Notes: generated by a model from the sequence alone, not told the origin. DNA of 10,253 nucleotides from Candidatus Omnitrophota bacterium (GCA_026387085.1 JAPLMK010000123.1:1-10253); one strand, 5' to 3'; counted from the first letter of the stretch, positions 1 to 7,002 are shown. Program-made: numbers and translations.

Positions 1-230
1 ACGTTATCCCTGGTGATAATTTCCTGCGGGGTAACGTCAAAAGTAACGGTGCGCAAACTGATCTTTACCATCCGGTCCACAATCGGAATCAGGAAGAAAA
101 GGCCCGGTCCCTTGGCGCCGATGAGGCGTCCCAGCCGAAAAATAACGCCTCTTTCATACTCATTGACCACGCGAATCGTGTTGGACATGATAATCAAAAA
201 TACTACTCCCAAAAATATCCACATACCCAT
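1..230 (-). CDS. Slipin/stomatin-like SPFH (band 7) membrane protein, N-terminal fragment
   Basis: The first 76 codons are visible; the gene runs off the left edge, so this is truncated by the window and not broken. The start is a very short exposed N-terminus followed by one hydrophobic membrane segment (about residues 3-15). The hallmark opening of the SPFH/stomatin domain follows: VNEYERGVIFRLGRL (about 22-36), a GPGLFF turn, and RTVTFDVTPQEIITRDN near the edge. Slipins form membrane-bound oligomers involved in membrane organisation or protease control and often sit beside an NfeD-like gene, which would lie outside this window. The ATG at 230-228 is preferred because GGGAGG lies 6 bases upstream. 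The start is 3 bases after the pyrE stop, suggesting translational coupling. Family assignment is firm; the exact role is unknown. Confidence 0.88.
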   Translation of the reverse strand, partial: MGMWIFLGVVFLIIMSNTIRVVNEYERGVIFRLGRLIGAKGPGLFFLIPIVDRMVKISLRTVTFDVTPQEIITRDN

Positions 231-233
231 TCA

Positions 234-821
234 TTACCTCCCTTGTGAAAAAGTTTTACTGCCGGGTTTCACTAACGGAATCTGCTGCCGGCAGAGCAAA
301 CAGTCATCCGGCGAAAAAGTGGTTAAAGGAAGACGCAGGAGAACTTCCTTGCGCACTCCGAAATCGATGGGCTGGCTGCTCCGCTCGGCAACCGCAGCCA
401 CGGCGCAAACTTCCGCCTCCAGAGATTCAACCAGCGCCATCACCTCCCGGATAGAACCACCGGTAGTGATTACGTCTTCTACCACCAAAACTTTTTCTCC
501 TTTCCTGATTTCAAAACCCCGGCGCAAGGTAAAAGCTCCCTCCTTGCGTTCGGCAAAGATTGTCCGGCTGCCTTTCAAACCGTTAGCCACCGCAAAAGCA
601 ATAACCACGCCGCCCAGAGCCGGACCGATTACAACTGAAACCGGCGCATCGCGGAAGCGTTTTGCCAGTTCTCCGCCCAGCAAAAGGGCTGTGGCCGGCT
701 CCTGTAAAACAAGAGCGGTCTGTAAATACCGGTCACTGTGCAAGCCGGAAGAAAGAAGAAAATGACCGGTGAGCAGGGCCCGGCTCGATTCAAATATTTT
801 CAGAATTTCGGATTGTTCCAT
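234..821 (-). CDS. pyrE: Orotate phosphoribosyltransferase
   Basis: Catalyses orotate + PRPP to orotidine 5'-monophosphate + pyrophosphate, the fifth step of de novo pyrimidine synthesis, in the cytoplasm. The 195-residue protein is a normal family length. It carries the type I phosphoribosyltransferase PRPP-binding motif VVEDVITTGGS at residues 113-123 and an ERKEGAF segment (91-97) matching the mobile catalytic loop. The N-terminal GHFLLSSGLHSDRYLQ (19-34) is characteristic of OPRTases. A CLLC pair (174-177) near the C-terminus occurs in the Thermus-like bacterial subgroup. The gene starts 4 bases after the DUF1015 stop and ends 3 bases before slipin, so it is the middle of a packed operon. 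No Shine-Dalgarno is evident before the ATG, which suggests coupling to the upstream gene. No other pyr gene is in view. Confidence 0.95.
   Translation of the reverse strand: MEQSEILKIFESSRALLTGHFLLSSGLHSDRYLQTALVLQEPATALLLGGELAKRFRDAPVSVVIGPALGGVVIAFAVANGLKGSRTIFAERKEGAFTLRRGFEIRKGEKVLVVEDVITTGGSIREVMALVESLEAEVCAVAAVAERSSQPIDFGVRKEVLLRLPLTTFSPDDCLLCRQQIPLVKPGSKTFSQGR
237..242 (-). promoter_or_regulatory. Ribosome binding site of the slipin gene, inside the pyrE 3' end
   Basis: On the minus strand GGGAGG (242-237) lies 6 bases before the slipin ATG. It is also the last two sense codons of pyrE (Gly-Arg), directly before the TAA. Ribosomes finishing pyrE would therefore uncover or occupy the slipin initiation site. 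It is the strongest Shine-Dalgarno sequence among the minus-strand genes here. Confidence 0.75.
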
Positions 822-825
822 ATCA

Positions 826-1968
826 TTATTTATGTTTATAAATCACCAGGCCACTGGGAATTTTTGGATAAAAACAAGTGCTTTTACGCGGTAAAATTAC
901 TTCCTTTTCCCAAACATCGTGAAGCCGTTGGGGCGAAAGAGGCGGCAGGAAAAAAGCGACTCCGCCCTCCCGGTGCACCTTATCCAGGAGCAATTGCGCG
1001 TCCGGGTCAAAATGAAGATCATCATCGCTCCGGCTCAGGATTTGGTTGATAATTGTCCGTTGTAAAAAAGAGACCTCTAATTCCTCTTTTTCGGGAACGG
1101 CAAAACGGAAGAATTTGCCTCCGACCGTTGCTCCGAGCCAGCCGGCAGAAAGGTTGCCCAGCAAACTCTTCAAATCCGGTTCCGGAAAAAATTGAAACTG
1201 CTCCCAAACCAAGGCAAGGTCCTGTTCTTTTACTCCGGCAAGATACCGGTGGAACGGCAGAACCGTGGTATCATCTGAAAAAGAATTCAGGAAGTAGGTT
1301 AAGACAAATCCGCAGGATTCGCTCCCCTGTTCTTTGAAATGCTGATAAGCACTGCTGTAACGGTGGTGACCATCCGCGATAAAAACTTTCTGACCCGAAA
1401 AAATTTCCGCTAACTCCGGAACCGGCCTTATCTTCCAGAGGGAAAACTTAACTCCGCGGTCATCCTCATAAGTAATAAACGGCGGTTCGCTTTCCACTTC
1501 GGCGGCAATGGTTTCTGCCGTCATCTTCCGGTCGCGGTAAAGGATGATAATCGGGCAAAAATTGGCTTCCGCCTCCCCGAGCAATTGAAACTGCTCCTGC
1601 CTGATACCGGGAATGGTCTCCTCGTGCGGATAAACCGAGCCCTTCTTCAGTTCTTCCAATCCGAGCAAAGCAACCAGGCCCTTACCGGTACGCGGAAGAC
1701 CATTAAACTGATATTCCTGCCGGCACCAGTAAAACGAAGGCTCTTCCTCCTGGAAAAAGACCGGCTGCTCCAGCCAACTTTGAAAATCCCTTCGGGCCGC
1801 CGCAAAACTTTCCGGCAAAACAAGACGCACGATGTTATGCGGGCTGCGTTCCAAAAGAATCTTTTTTTCTTCCGGCGAAATCACATCATACGGCGGCGCC
1901 AGAAGTTTCTGGTGCGAATTATGTTCGGGCCGGTAAAACAACCCTTGAAAGGGAATAATTTTAGCCAT
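826..1968 (-). CDS. DUF1015 family protein
   Basis: A 380-residue protein recognised as DUF1015 by its conserved blocks. These are LLAPPYDVISPEE near the N-terminus (about 22-34), YPHEET (113-118) with the following IPGIRQEQF, FIADGHHRYSSA (196-207) and VLPFHR (236-241). The His/Asp-rich DGHHRY core is strongly conserved and suggests a catalytic or metal-binding site, but the biochemical role of the family is not established; some annotation pipelines call members SerC-like or HTH proteins on weak grounds. No signal peptide or membrane segment is seen, so it is probably cytoplasmic. The ATG at 1968 matches the usual MA-x-I-x-PFxG family start. No Shine-Dalgarno is seen before it. It is followed by pyrE after 4 bases and is separated from the upstream GH57 gene by an AT-rich repeat region. 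Confidence 0.9.
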   Translation of the reverse strand: MAKIIPFQGLFYRPEHNSHQKLLAPPYDVISPEEKKILLERSPHNIVRLVLPESFAAARRDFQSWLEQPVFFQEEEPSFYWCRQEYQFNGLPRTGKGLVALLGLEELKKGSVYPHEETIPGIRQEQFQLLGEAEANFCPIIILYRDRKMTAETIAAEVESEPPFITYEDDRGVKFSLWKIRPVPELAEIFSGQKVFIADGHHRYSSAYQHFKEQGSESCGFVLTYFLNSFSDDTTVLPFHRYLAGVKEQDLALVWEQFQFFPEPDLKSLLGNLSAGWLGATVGGKFFRFAVPEKEELEVSFLQRTIINQILSRSDDDLHFDPDAQLLLDKVHREGGVAFFLPPLSPQRLHDVWEKEVILPRKSTCFYPKIPSGLVIYKHK

Positions 1969-2013
1969 AAGTTATTTGAACACAGATACGGATTTAAAGA
2001 TATTTAAATAGTT

Positions 2014-2110
2014 ATTGCAAAGTTCAAAATGTAAAGTGCAAAATTTAAAATTGTTGATTTTTTATCCGTTCATTTTGCAATTTCAAATTTACAATTTGCA
2101 TTCTGCAATT
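2014..2110. repeat. AT-rich imperfect inverted repeat in the DUF1015-GH57 spacer
   Basis: The 160-bp spacer 1969-2128 has no gene. Its core is two roughly 40-base arms, about 2014-2053 and 2071-2110, that are imperfect reverse complements around a short spacer. The arms begin and end with ATTGCA/TGCAAT, and both are built from variants of TTGCAAATTT/AAATTTGCAA. The flank 1975-2009 has a second repeat-like segment containing CACAGATACGGATTT. The arrangement resembles spacer repeats that recur many times in some uncultivated bacterial genomes. In RNA it could fold into a long weak hairpin 3' of the GH57 gene. Confidence 0.55.
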
Positions 2111-2128
2111 CTTATATCGCTTGCGTCA

Positions 2129-4174
2129 TCACCAGAAATTTTCTTCGTAATCATCCCCCGGAACCGTCAAGTTTAAACTTTTCTGGTGAGGGAATCTTTG
2201 CAGGATATGGTTATCCCGCCGGACTTCAAAAAAGAACTCAAGACCGGAACCGGAAACCAGTTTCAATTCCTGCCAAGGGAAAGCAACTTCGATAATCGTC
2301 TCCTGCGCAACCGGGAAAAGAAAACTTTGTGAAATTATTTTACCATTTCCCGCCCTAAAACTCCATTGCCCGGCCAAACCGAAATTCAGACAAAAGAGAA
2401 AACCGTCCTCTTCAACGCAAACCGGATCTAAATCACACCTGAGGTACAAATTATTACGATCCCAGCCAAAATAAAAATCCGTAACCACAACCCTCTGTTG
2501 CTGATGCATCGCCCCGGAAAGAGCGCCTTCCGTCAGATGACCGGCGCCCAGCCACTCATAATAACTGGTTACCCGTCCGTCAATCTCCGGCTGAATCGGA
2601 TTTTTGGGAAGACGGACTTTTTCTGCCTGTAATTCTTTGGTAAAATTTTGTAAATCTTCCGGCTCCTTTTCGCCCTGAAACCGGTAGAAATTAATCAAAA
2701 ATAACCGGAATAAATCATCAAATTCCTGGTCCCTTCCGGAACAATGCTCCGGTGATAACCACCAGAACCAATCGCTCCCCTCGGCAGCTAAAACAGAACT
2801 CCGGGCCGGTTCGCCGAACTCCTCAATCCGCCGCGCCTGCCGCGCCCGCGCCACCGCCTGCCAGGCAAAATCAGCCGCCGGATAACCGGACCAGATATGT
2901 AAATCCTGATTAATCCAGGAACCGGTATGGATACGATTCAAGGGCAAAGTTCTGGTTTCGGACAAAGATTGGCTTGCGGTGTAAGTTTTAAATTCTTTCC
3001 GCGCGCTAAGGGTTGCATACAAAGTCGTCAGAAACGGTACGCCGTTTACCGGGTACGATTCCCAGGCGTTTTCACCGTCTAAAATAATATGCACCGCTCC
3101 CGGACCGTCTCCCAGCAGACGCTTAACGCGCGAAAGATCCGCGCAAAGATTTTCCGCAGCGGCTTTTGCCTCTTGAAATTGATAGGCAAAACCGATCTTG
3201 TCGGAAATATGCTGGTCACGAAAAATCACTTTAATCTGCCCGGCGTCCCCCTGATAAGCGTAGGGCTGGTAAATACCATCAGCCGGCAGTTCGCCGCCAT
3301 CCCAGGAACGCCTCAAAATCCCCTCATCCGTAGCGGTCCAGAGAAACCCTTCCCGGGTTAAAAGGTTAAGTGTTTCATTGCTCACCGCGCCTTCCGAAGG
3401 CCAGCAACCGGCCGGTTCGCTCCCAAAAATATCCCGGCAGAATTCCCGCGCCATCCGAACCTGCAAAGCCGCATCTTCGGGCAGGGGCTGAGGACCGGAA
3501 AGAAGCAGCGGCAGGATGGGATGATAATAAGGGGAAGTTGAAATCTCAATCTGGCCTTCCCCTGACATCCTCTTCCACAAAGGAATGATTCTGGCCATAA
3601 TTTCATACTGAAAATCAAGCAGGGCCGTCTTCTCTTCTTCGGTATAATTACGGCCTTTCCGAACAAGATCCTTCAATAGGCCTTCTTCCTGCCGCAGGGT
3701 TGGATGAAACCAGGCCAGGTTAAAAAGCACTTGAAGGTCGCGCCATTCCGACACCGAAAAATCACGCACCCTCTCCTCTAATTCTGCGCCGGAAGCGGTC
3801 CGGCCCCTTTTAACCAGGAGTTGCTGATAACGCGGAAACAACGGAACCATCGTCTCCCAGTTCAGGGAAAAAAAGTCACGCAGCAGGAACAATTGCTCTT
3901 CGGAATCCAGGGTGTCGGCCGAACGGTAACTTAAATCCAGAAATTTGTCGGATGCCCGGCGTTTCAGAATATCAAGAATCTGCGCAACTAAAACCGGCGT
4001 AAGGTTAAACGTGGCCTTTATCTCCGGAAAGCGGCTTAAGGTGAGGGCGAAACCGTAATAATCCTTAATGGCATGCAGGCGTACCCAGGGCATCCGGTAA
4101 ATACCGGTAGCGTAATCCAGGTAGCAGGGCTGGTGGAAATGCCAGACGAAGACAACCGGCAGAGGTTTGGACAT
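2129..4174 (-). CDS. Glycoside hydrolase family 57 protein (alpha-glucan-active; amylase/amylopullulanase-like)
   Basis: A 681-residue protein with the five GH57 conserved regions in order. These are HFHQP (12-16), GQIEIS (207-212), GCWPSEGAVS (256-265) with the presumed nucleophile Glu261, ILDGENAWE (364-372) with the presumed acid/base Asp366, and HTGSWI (416-421). The catalytic barrel spans roughly 1-400 and a helical region follows. The last ~130 residues (about 528-660, from PEIDGRVTSYYEW) look like a beta-sandwich domain, possibly carbohydrate-binding. GH57 enzymes act on alpha-1,4/1,6-glucans with retention. The WPSEGAVS form of motif 3 suggests the amylase/amylopullulanase side of the family over branching enzyme, but specificity is inference. 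No signal peptide is seen, so intracellular glycogen is the likely substrate, which fits the adjacent upstream glgA. No Shine-Dalgarno is apparent; the ATG directly opens the family's N-terminal VxxVWHFHQP strand. Confidence 0.9.
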   Translation of the reverse strand: MSKPLPVVFVWHFHQPCYLDYATGIYRMPWVRLHAIKDYYGFALTLSRFPEIKATFNLTPVLVAQILDILKRRASDKFLDLSYRSADTLDSEEQLFLLRDFFSLNWETMVPLFPRYQQLLVKRGRTASGAELEERVRDFSVSEWRDLQVLFNLAWFHPTLRQEEGLLKDLVRKGRNYTEEEKTALLDFQYEIMARIIPLWKRMSGEGQIEISTSPYYHPILPLLLSGPQPLPEDAALQVRMAREFCRDIFGSEPAGCWPSEGAVSNETLNLLTREGFLWTATDEGILRRSWDGGELPADGIYQPYAYQGDAGQIKVIFRDQHISDKIGFAYQFQEAKAAAENLCADLSRVKRLLGDGPGAVHIILDGENAWESYPVNGVPFLTTLYATLSARKEFKTYTASQSLSETRTLPLNRIHTGSWINQDLHIWSGYPAADFAWQAVARARQARRIEEFGEPARSSVLAAEGSDWFWWLSPEHCSGRDQEFDDLFRLFLINFYRFQGEKEPEDLQNFTKELQAEKVRLPKNPIQPEIDGRVTSYYEWLGAGHLTEGALSGAMHQQQRVVVTDFYFGWDRNNLYLRCDLDPVCVEEDGFLFCLNFGLAGQWSFRAGNGKIISQSFLFPVAQETIIEVAFPWQELKLVSGSGLEFFFEVRRDNHILQRFPHQKSLNLTVPGDDYEENFW

Positions 4175-4199
4175 CGTGGTATTTAACGTCTATTTACAT

Positions 4200-4236
4200 C
4201 CCCCTCACCTTACATCCTCTCCCCGTTGGGGAGAGG
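4200..4236 (+). repeat. Short palindromic repeat, copy 1 (glgA-GH57 spacer)
   Basis: A CCCCCTCACCTT leader is followed by a perfect palindrome: 9-base arms CCTCTCCCC (4216-4224) and GGGGAGAGG (4228-4236) with a GTT loop. It lies in the short space between the glgA stop and the GH57 start and shares its leader with copy 3 at 6974-7009. It is REP-like. The GC-rich hairpin could influence mRNA stability between the two genes, but it has no adjacent T-run, so a simple intrinsic terminator is unlikely. Confidence 0.8.
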
Positions 4237-4252
4237 AAAAGCATAGGGACGA

Positions 4253-5746
4253 TCAATTTACTCCCTCTCCCCGTTGGGGAGAGGGCGAGGGAACAATCAT
4301 AGAACGATACAGCGCCAAATACTTTTGGGCGGAGTTTGACCAGGAAAAATCAGAGGTAAAAGCGTTGGAAACCAGTTTTGCCCAATCCTTTTTGCGGCGG
4401 TAAACAGCGCCGGCCTTTTGAAGAACATCCAATAAGTTCGCGGCTTGAGCCGGAACAAAACTGAATCCGTTTCCAACGGTGCCGTTAAAATTAAAGACCG
4501 AATCAGCCAATCCGCCGGTTTCACGCACAATCGGAATAGTGCCATAGCGAAGGGCTATCATCTGTCCCAGGCCGCAGGGTTCAAACAGGGAAGGCATCAG
4601 AAAAAAATCGGCCCCGCCGTAAATCAGGTGGGCCAACTCTTCGTTATAACCGGGTCGGAAACCGAAAACACCTCTGTATTTTCGGGCGGCTAATTCAAAA
4701 AATTTCTCATACTCCGGAAGCCCGCTGCCCAGGATAACCAAATTAAATCCCTGCTTTAAAATCTGGGGCAACGCTTCTTTTATCATCTCAAAACCCTTGG
4801 GCGGCACCAGACGGCTCACCACACCCAGCAGCGGATTATCCGACGCCTTCAAAGAAAACTGGCGGAACAATTCCGCCCTGTTTTCCGACTTTCCGGACAA
4901 CCGGTCTTTTCCGTAATTATGCTTAAGCAAAGGGTCCGTTTCCGGATTCCAATACTGGTAATCAATTCCGTTCAAAATACCGGTAAGGTCCTGCGCCCGC
5001 TTGCTTAAAATTCCTTCCAGTTTCTGACCGAACTCTTCGGTTTTAATCTCCTGGCTGTAGGTGGGACTGACCGTGGTAATCCGGTCCGCCCAGACAAGTC
5101 CGGCTTTAAGCAGATTAATCTGGCCGTAAAACTCCAGCCCTTCCGGGCCGAAAAAACGGTCCGGCAAAGAAAGCGCCGGCCATTCATCTTTCGGAAAAAG
5201 ACCCTGATAGCCCAGGTTGTGAATAGTCATAATACTTTTCATTTTCCGGTAAAAAGGGTCCGTCAAAAATATCTCCTTCAAATATACCGGCAATAGACCG
5301 GTATGCCAATCGTGGCAGTGCACAATATCCGGCTGAAAATTAAGGCCGGGCAAAGATTGAAGGACAGCGTAGGAGAAGAAACCGAAACGGACGATATTGT
5401 CCGGATAATCTTTAGCAGCGGGTCCGTAAATAGTATCCCGGTCAAATAATTCCGGCTGGTCGCAAAAAAGATACTCTACCTTTTTCTTTTGCAGAGAAAG
5501 AATCCGGAAGGTGCGGTCTTTTCCGGCAAAATCAAGCGTTGATTCCAAAACTACCGCGCATTCCTTTTCAAAATTAGCCAGCCGGCGATAAAAGGGCAGG
5601 ATGACCTTCACTTCTACATCCAAACCGGATTCCGGGGAAACGGACTCAGCCAAAAATTCCGGCAGGGAACCGATTACATCCGCCAGTCCGCCGGTTTTGA
5701 AAAACGGTACGGATTCTGCCGCCGCAAAAAGTATTTTTGTTTTCAT
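4253..5746 (-). CDS. glgA: Glycogen/starch synthase (GT5)
   Basis: Transfers glucosyl units from ADP-glucose (or UDP-glucose) to the non-reducing end of alpha-1,4-glucan; cytoplasmic. The 497-residue protein shows the family landmarks. These are the donor-binding KTGGLADVIGSLPEF (17-31), HCHDWHTGLLP (143-153), TIHNLGYQG (174-182), TTVSPTYSQEI (224-234), GILNGIDYQYWNP (257-268), SRLVPPKG (311-318; Arg312 and Lys317 for phosphate contact), FEPCGLGQMIALRYG (388-402; Glu389 catalytic) and RETGGLADSV (408-417). The start chosen is the ATG at 5746, giving the canonical MKTKILFAAAE opening; an open frame continues to 5980 but overlaps the divergent gene. No Shine-Dalgarno precedes it, and the candidate promoter would leave a leader of about 9 bases. 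The natural protein seems to end near residue 484; the last 13 residues come from an inserted palindromic repeat. GH57 follows. No glgC is in view. Confidence 0.95.
   Translation of the reverse strand: MKTKILFAAAESVPFFKTGGLADVIGSLPEFLAESVSPESGLDVEVKVILPFYRRLANFEKECAVVLESTLDFAGKDRTFRILSLQKKKVEYLFCDQPELFDRDTIYGPAAKDYPDNIVRFGFFSYAVLQSLPGLNFQPDIVHCHDWHTGLLPVYLKEIFLTDPFYRKMKSIMTIHNLGYQGLFPKDEWPALSLPDRFFGPEGLEFYGQINLLKAGLVWADRITTVSPTYSQEIKTEEFGQKLEGILSKRAQDLTGILNGIDYQYWNPETDPLLKHNYGKDRLSGKSENRAELFRQFSLKASDNPLLGVVSRLVPPKGFEMIKEALPQILKQGFNLVILGSGLPEYEKFFELAARKYRGVFGFRPGYNEELAHLIYGGADFFLMPSLFEPCGLGQMIALRYGTIPIVRETGGLADSVFNFNGTVGNGFSFVPAQAANLLDVLQKAGAVYRRKKDWAKLVSNAFTSDFSWSNSAQKYLALYRSMIVPSPSPQRGEGVN
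4261..4292 (-). repeat. Short palindromic repeat, copy 2 (forms the C-terminus of GlgA)
   Basis: Palindrome with 10-base arms CCCTCTCCCC (4263-4272) and GGGGAGAGGG (4276-4285) and a GTT loop, extended by CGAGGGA. Its orientation appears opposite to copy 1, which is 26 bases away. It lies wholly within the glgA reading frame and encodes the terminal PSPSPQRGEG residues just before the TGA at 4255-4253. Confidence 0.8.
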
Positions 5747-5761
5747 GATGCTTGTAAGTTT

Positions 5762-5791
5762 ATCATAAATAAGCCGATTTTGACAAAACAA
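5762..5791 (-). promoter_or_regulatory. Candidate glgA promoter, overlapping the divergent plus-strand promoter
   Basis: On the minus strand TATGAT (5767-5762) matches the sigma-70 -10 box at 5 of 6 bases. An upstream TTGTTT (5791-5786) is a weak -35 at 18 bases. Alternatively, TTGTCA (5786-5781) pairs with GATAAA (5764-5759) at 16 bases. Either version overlaps the plus-strand -35 box. Transcription would start about 9 bases before the glgA ATG, consistent with the missing Shine-Dalgarno. This is inferred from sequence match only. Confidence 0.4.
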
Positions 5792-5807
5792 TATCATGCG
5801 GTATAAT
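5780..5807 (+). promoter_or_regulatory. Consensus sigma-70 promoter of the superoxide reductase operon
   Basis: Exact TTGACA (5780-5785) and exact TATAAT (5802-5807) are separated by 16 bases. The expected start near 5814 gives a short leader ending in the strong GGAGGTG at 5822-5828, 3 bases before the ATG at 5832. Both boxes at full consensus suggest strong constitutive expression unless a repressor acts. No clear operator palindrome is seen apart from the TTGACAA half shared with the divergent promoter. Confidence 0.85.
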
Positions 5808-5831
5808 GAATATTTAAAACTGGAGGTGTAA

Positions 5832-6230
5832 ATGGTTAAGTTAGGCGAACGGATACAGGAAGCGGATTGGAAAACGGAAAAGCACGTTCCGGTAATTGAC
5901 GGCCCGGATGAAGTAAAAGCAAACGAACTGCTTGAAGTGAAAGTTCTCGTAGGAAAGGAGATTGCGCACCCGAATACCACCGAACACCATATCCGGTGGA
6001 TTACGCTCTTTTTCCACCCGGAAGGTGAGAAATTTTCCGTCCAGGTCGGCCACTATGAATTCACCGGTCACGGCGAATCAGCCCAGGGACCAAACATGGG
6101 ACCGGTTTACACCCAACCCGGAATCACCACCTCGCTCAAAATCAATAAACCGGGCACGCTTTACGCGCTGGCCTTATGTAATATTCACGGGTTATGGCAA
6201 TCCGCCAAAGAAATTAGGATAAATAATTAA
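5832..6230 (+). CDS. sor: Superoxide reductase, class II (neelaredoxin type)
   Basis: Reduces superoxide to hydrogen peroxide without making O2, taking electrons from rubredoxin-like donors; cytoplasmic. The 132-residue protein is the right length for the one-domain class. Ligands of the square-pyramidal Fe(His)4Cys centre are all visible: His18 in EKHVP, His46 in AHPN, His52 in TTEHH, and Cys116 and His119 in CNIHGLW. Glu16 and the catalytic Lys17 also match the EKHVP motif. It lacks the N-terminal desulforedoxin domain of two-iron desulfoferrodoxins; that domain is instead encoded by the next gene. The start has the strongest ribosome-binding site on the plus strand. It is the first gene of a six-gene run under a perfect promoter; rubredoxin, the usual electron donor, is three genes downstream. 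Confidence 0.95.
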   Translation: MVKLGERIQEADWKTEKHVPVIDGPDEVKANELLEVKVLVGKEIAHPNTTEHHIRWITLFFHPEGEKFSVQVGHYEFTGHGESAQGPNMGPVYTQPGITTSLKINKPGTLYALALCNIHGLWQSAKEIRINN

Positions 6231-6236
6231 AAAAAT

Positions 6237-6374
6237 ATGGCTAACGTTAAAAATGTAGGCGAAGTTTACAGATGTGAAGTTTGCGGCAACACTGTTCAGG
6301 TGCTGGCAGTGGGCGGCGGAGAGTTGGTCTGCTGCGAACAGCCCATGACGTTAATTACCGAGAAAAATGAATAA
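6237..6374 (+). CDS. Stand-alone desulforedoxin-like protein (45 aa)
   Basis: A tiny gene starting MANVKNVGEVYRCEVCGN and ending ITEKNE. Cys13-x2-Cys16 and the vicinal pair Cys32-Cys33 are the four ligands of a desulforedoxin Fe(Cys)4 centre, and the GGGELVCCEQPM block is typical of the N-terminal domain of desulfoferrodoxin. It begins 6 bases after the superoxide reductase stop and overlaps wrbA by 8 bases. The likely role is electron transfer, plausibly to or alongside the adjacent superoxide reductase; that pairing is inferred from position and from the fused homologues. No good Shine-Dalgarno is near (AGGAT lies 16 bases upstream), so translation may depend on coupling. It is easily missed by gene finders because of its length. 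Confidence 0.92.
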   Translation: MANVKNVGEVYRCEVCGNTVQVLAVGGGELVCCEQPMTLITEKNE

Positions 6375-7002
6375 GACGCGCATCCTGATTCTTTATTACA
6401 GCATGTACGGAAATACCTTTCAGATGGCGCAGTCGCTGGCGGAAGGTATCAGCGAGATTCCGGAAGCAGAAGCGCAGTTGCGGCAGGTCCCGGACCTTCT
6501 GCCGGAAAAGATCATCCTGGAAAATGAAGGGGTCCGAAAAGCCAAGGAGATGCAGAAAGATGTTCCGGTGGCAACCCTGGATGACCTTCGTAACTGCGAC
6601 GGCCTGATTCTGGGCGCGCCCACCCGTTACGGCAATATGTGCGGCCAGATGCGTAACTTTCTGGACCAGACCGGTTCGCTGTGGCAGGAAGGCGCGCTGG
6701 TAGGAAAACCGGCCGGGCTATTTACCTCAACCGCCACGATGCACGGCGGTCAGGAAACAACTCTGATTTCCATGTCGTTCACGCTCCTACACCACGGAAT
6801 GTTGATTGTCGGAGTTCCTTATACCACTCCGGAGTTAATCTCCACCACAACCGGCGGCACCCCATACGGGGCCAGCCATGTAGCCGGAATGGGTCTTGCG
6901 CCCTTAAGCGCAGCAGAAAAAGAGATTTGCCGGGTGCTGGGAAAACGGGTGGCGGAGATTGCCCGGAAACTATCCCCCTCACCTTCGTCCTCTCCCCTGT
7001 AG
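6367..7002 (+). CDS. wrbA: NAD(P)H:quinone oxidoreductase, WrbA family flavoprotein
   Basis: An FMN-dependent two-electron quinone reductase of the flavodoxin-like fold, cytoplasmic, which avoids semiquinone-driven superoxide formation. At 211 residues it is a little longer than the usual ~200. FMN-phosphate binding is seen in YYSMYGNT (10-17). PTRYGNMCGQMRNFLDQTG (85-103), LFTSTATMHGGQE (118-130), and HHGM with VGVPY (142-152) match conserved WrbA blocks. The ATG overlaps the end of the desulforedoxin gene by 8 bases, with only a weak GAG upstream. The last nine residues, SPSPSSSPL, and the TAG stop are encoded by a palindromic repeat copy, so the native C-terminus near RKL was probably replaced or extended. 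The family call is firm; the in vivo quinone partner is unknown. Confidence 0.94.
   Translation: MNKTRILILYYSMYGNTFQMAQSLAEGISEIPEAEAQLRQVPDLLPEKIILENEGVRKAKEMQKDVPVATLDDLRNCDGLILGAPTRYGNMCGQMRNFLDQTGSLWQEGALVGKPAGLFTSTATMHGGQETTLISMSFTLLHHGMLIVGVPYTTPELISTTTGGTPYGASHVAGMGLAPLSAAEKEICRVLGKRVAEIARKLSPSPSSSPL

Noticed and set aside
13..765. 250-codon plus-strand open frame
   Set aside because: Antisense to pyrE and slipin, basic low-complexity product with no recognisable motif; it is a shadow of the real genes.
1585..2007. 140-codon plus-strand open frame
   Set aside because: Mostly antisense to the DUF1015 gene and ending in repeat sequence; no family features.
3382..3666. 94-codon minus-strand frame inside the GH57 gene
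   Set aside because: Alternative frame of a gene whose five GH57 motifs are intact; no sign of a frameshift.
4200..4292. CRISPR array from the repeated CCTCTCCCC units
   Set aside because: Only two local copies, in opposite orientation, with no regular spacers and no cas genes.
5747..5980. N-terminal extension of glgA by 78 codons up to 5980
   Set aside because: It is antisense to the superoxide reductase start and crosses the divergent promoters; the ATG at 5746 gives the canonical synthase N-terminus.
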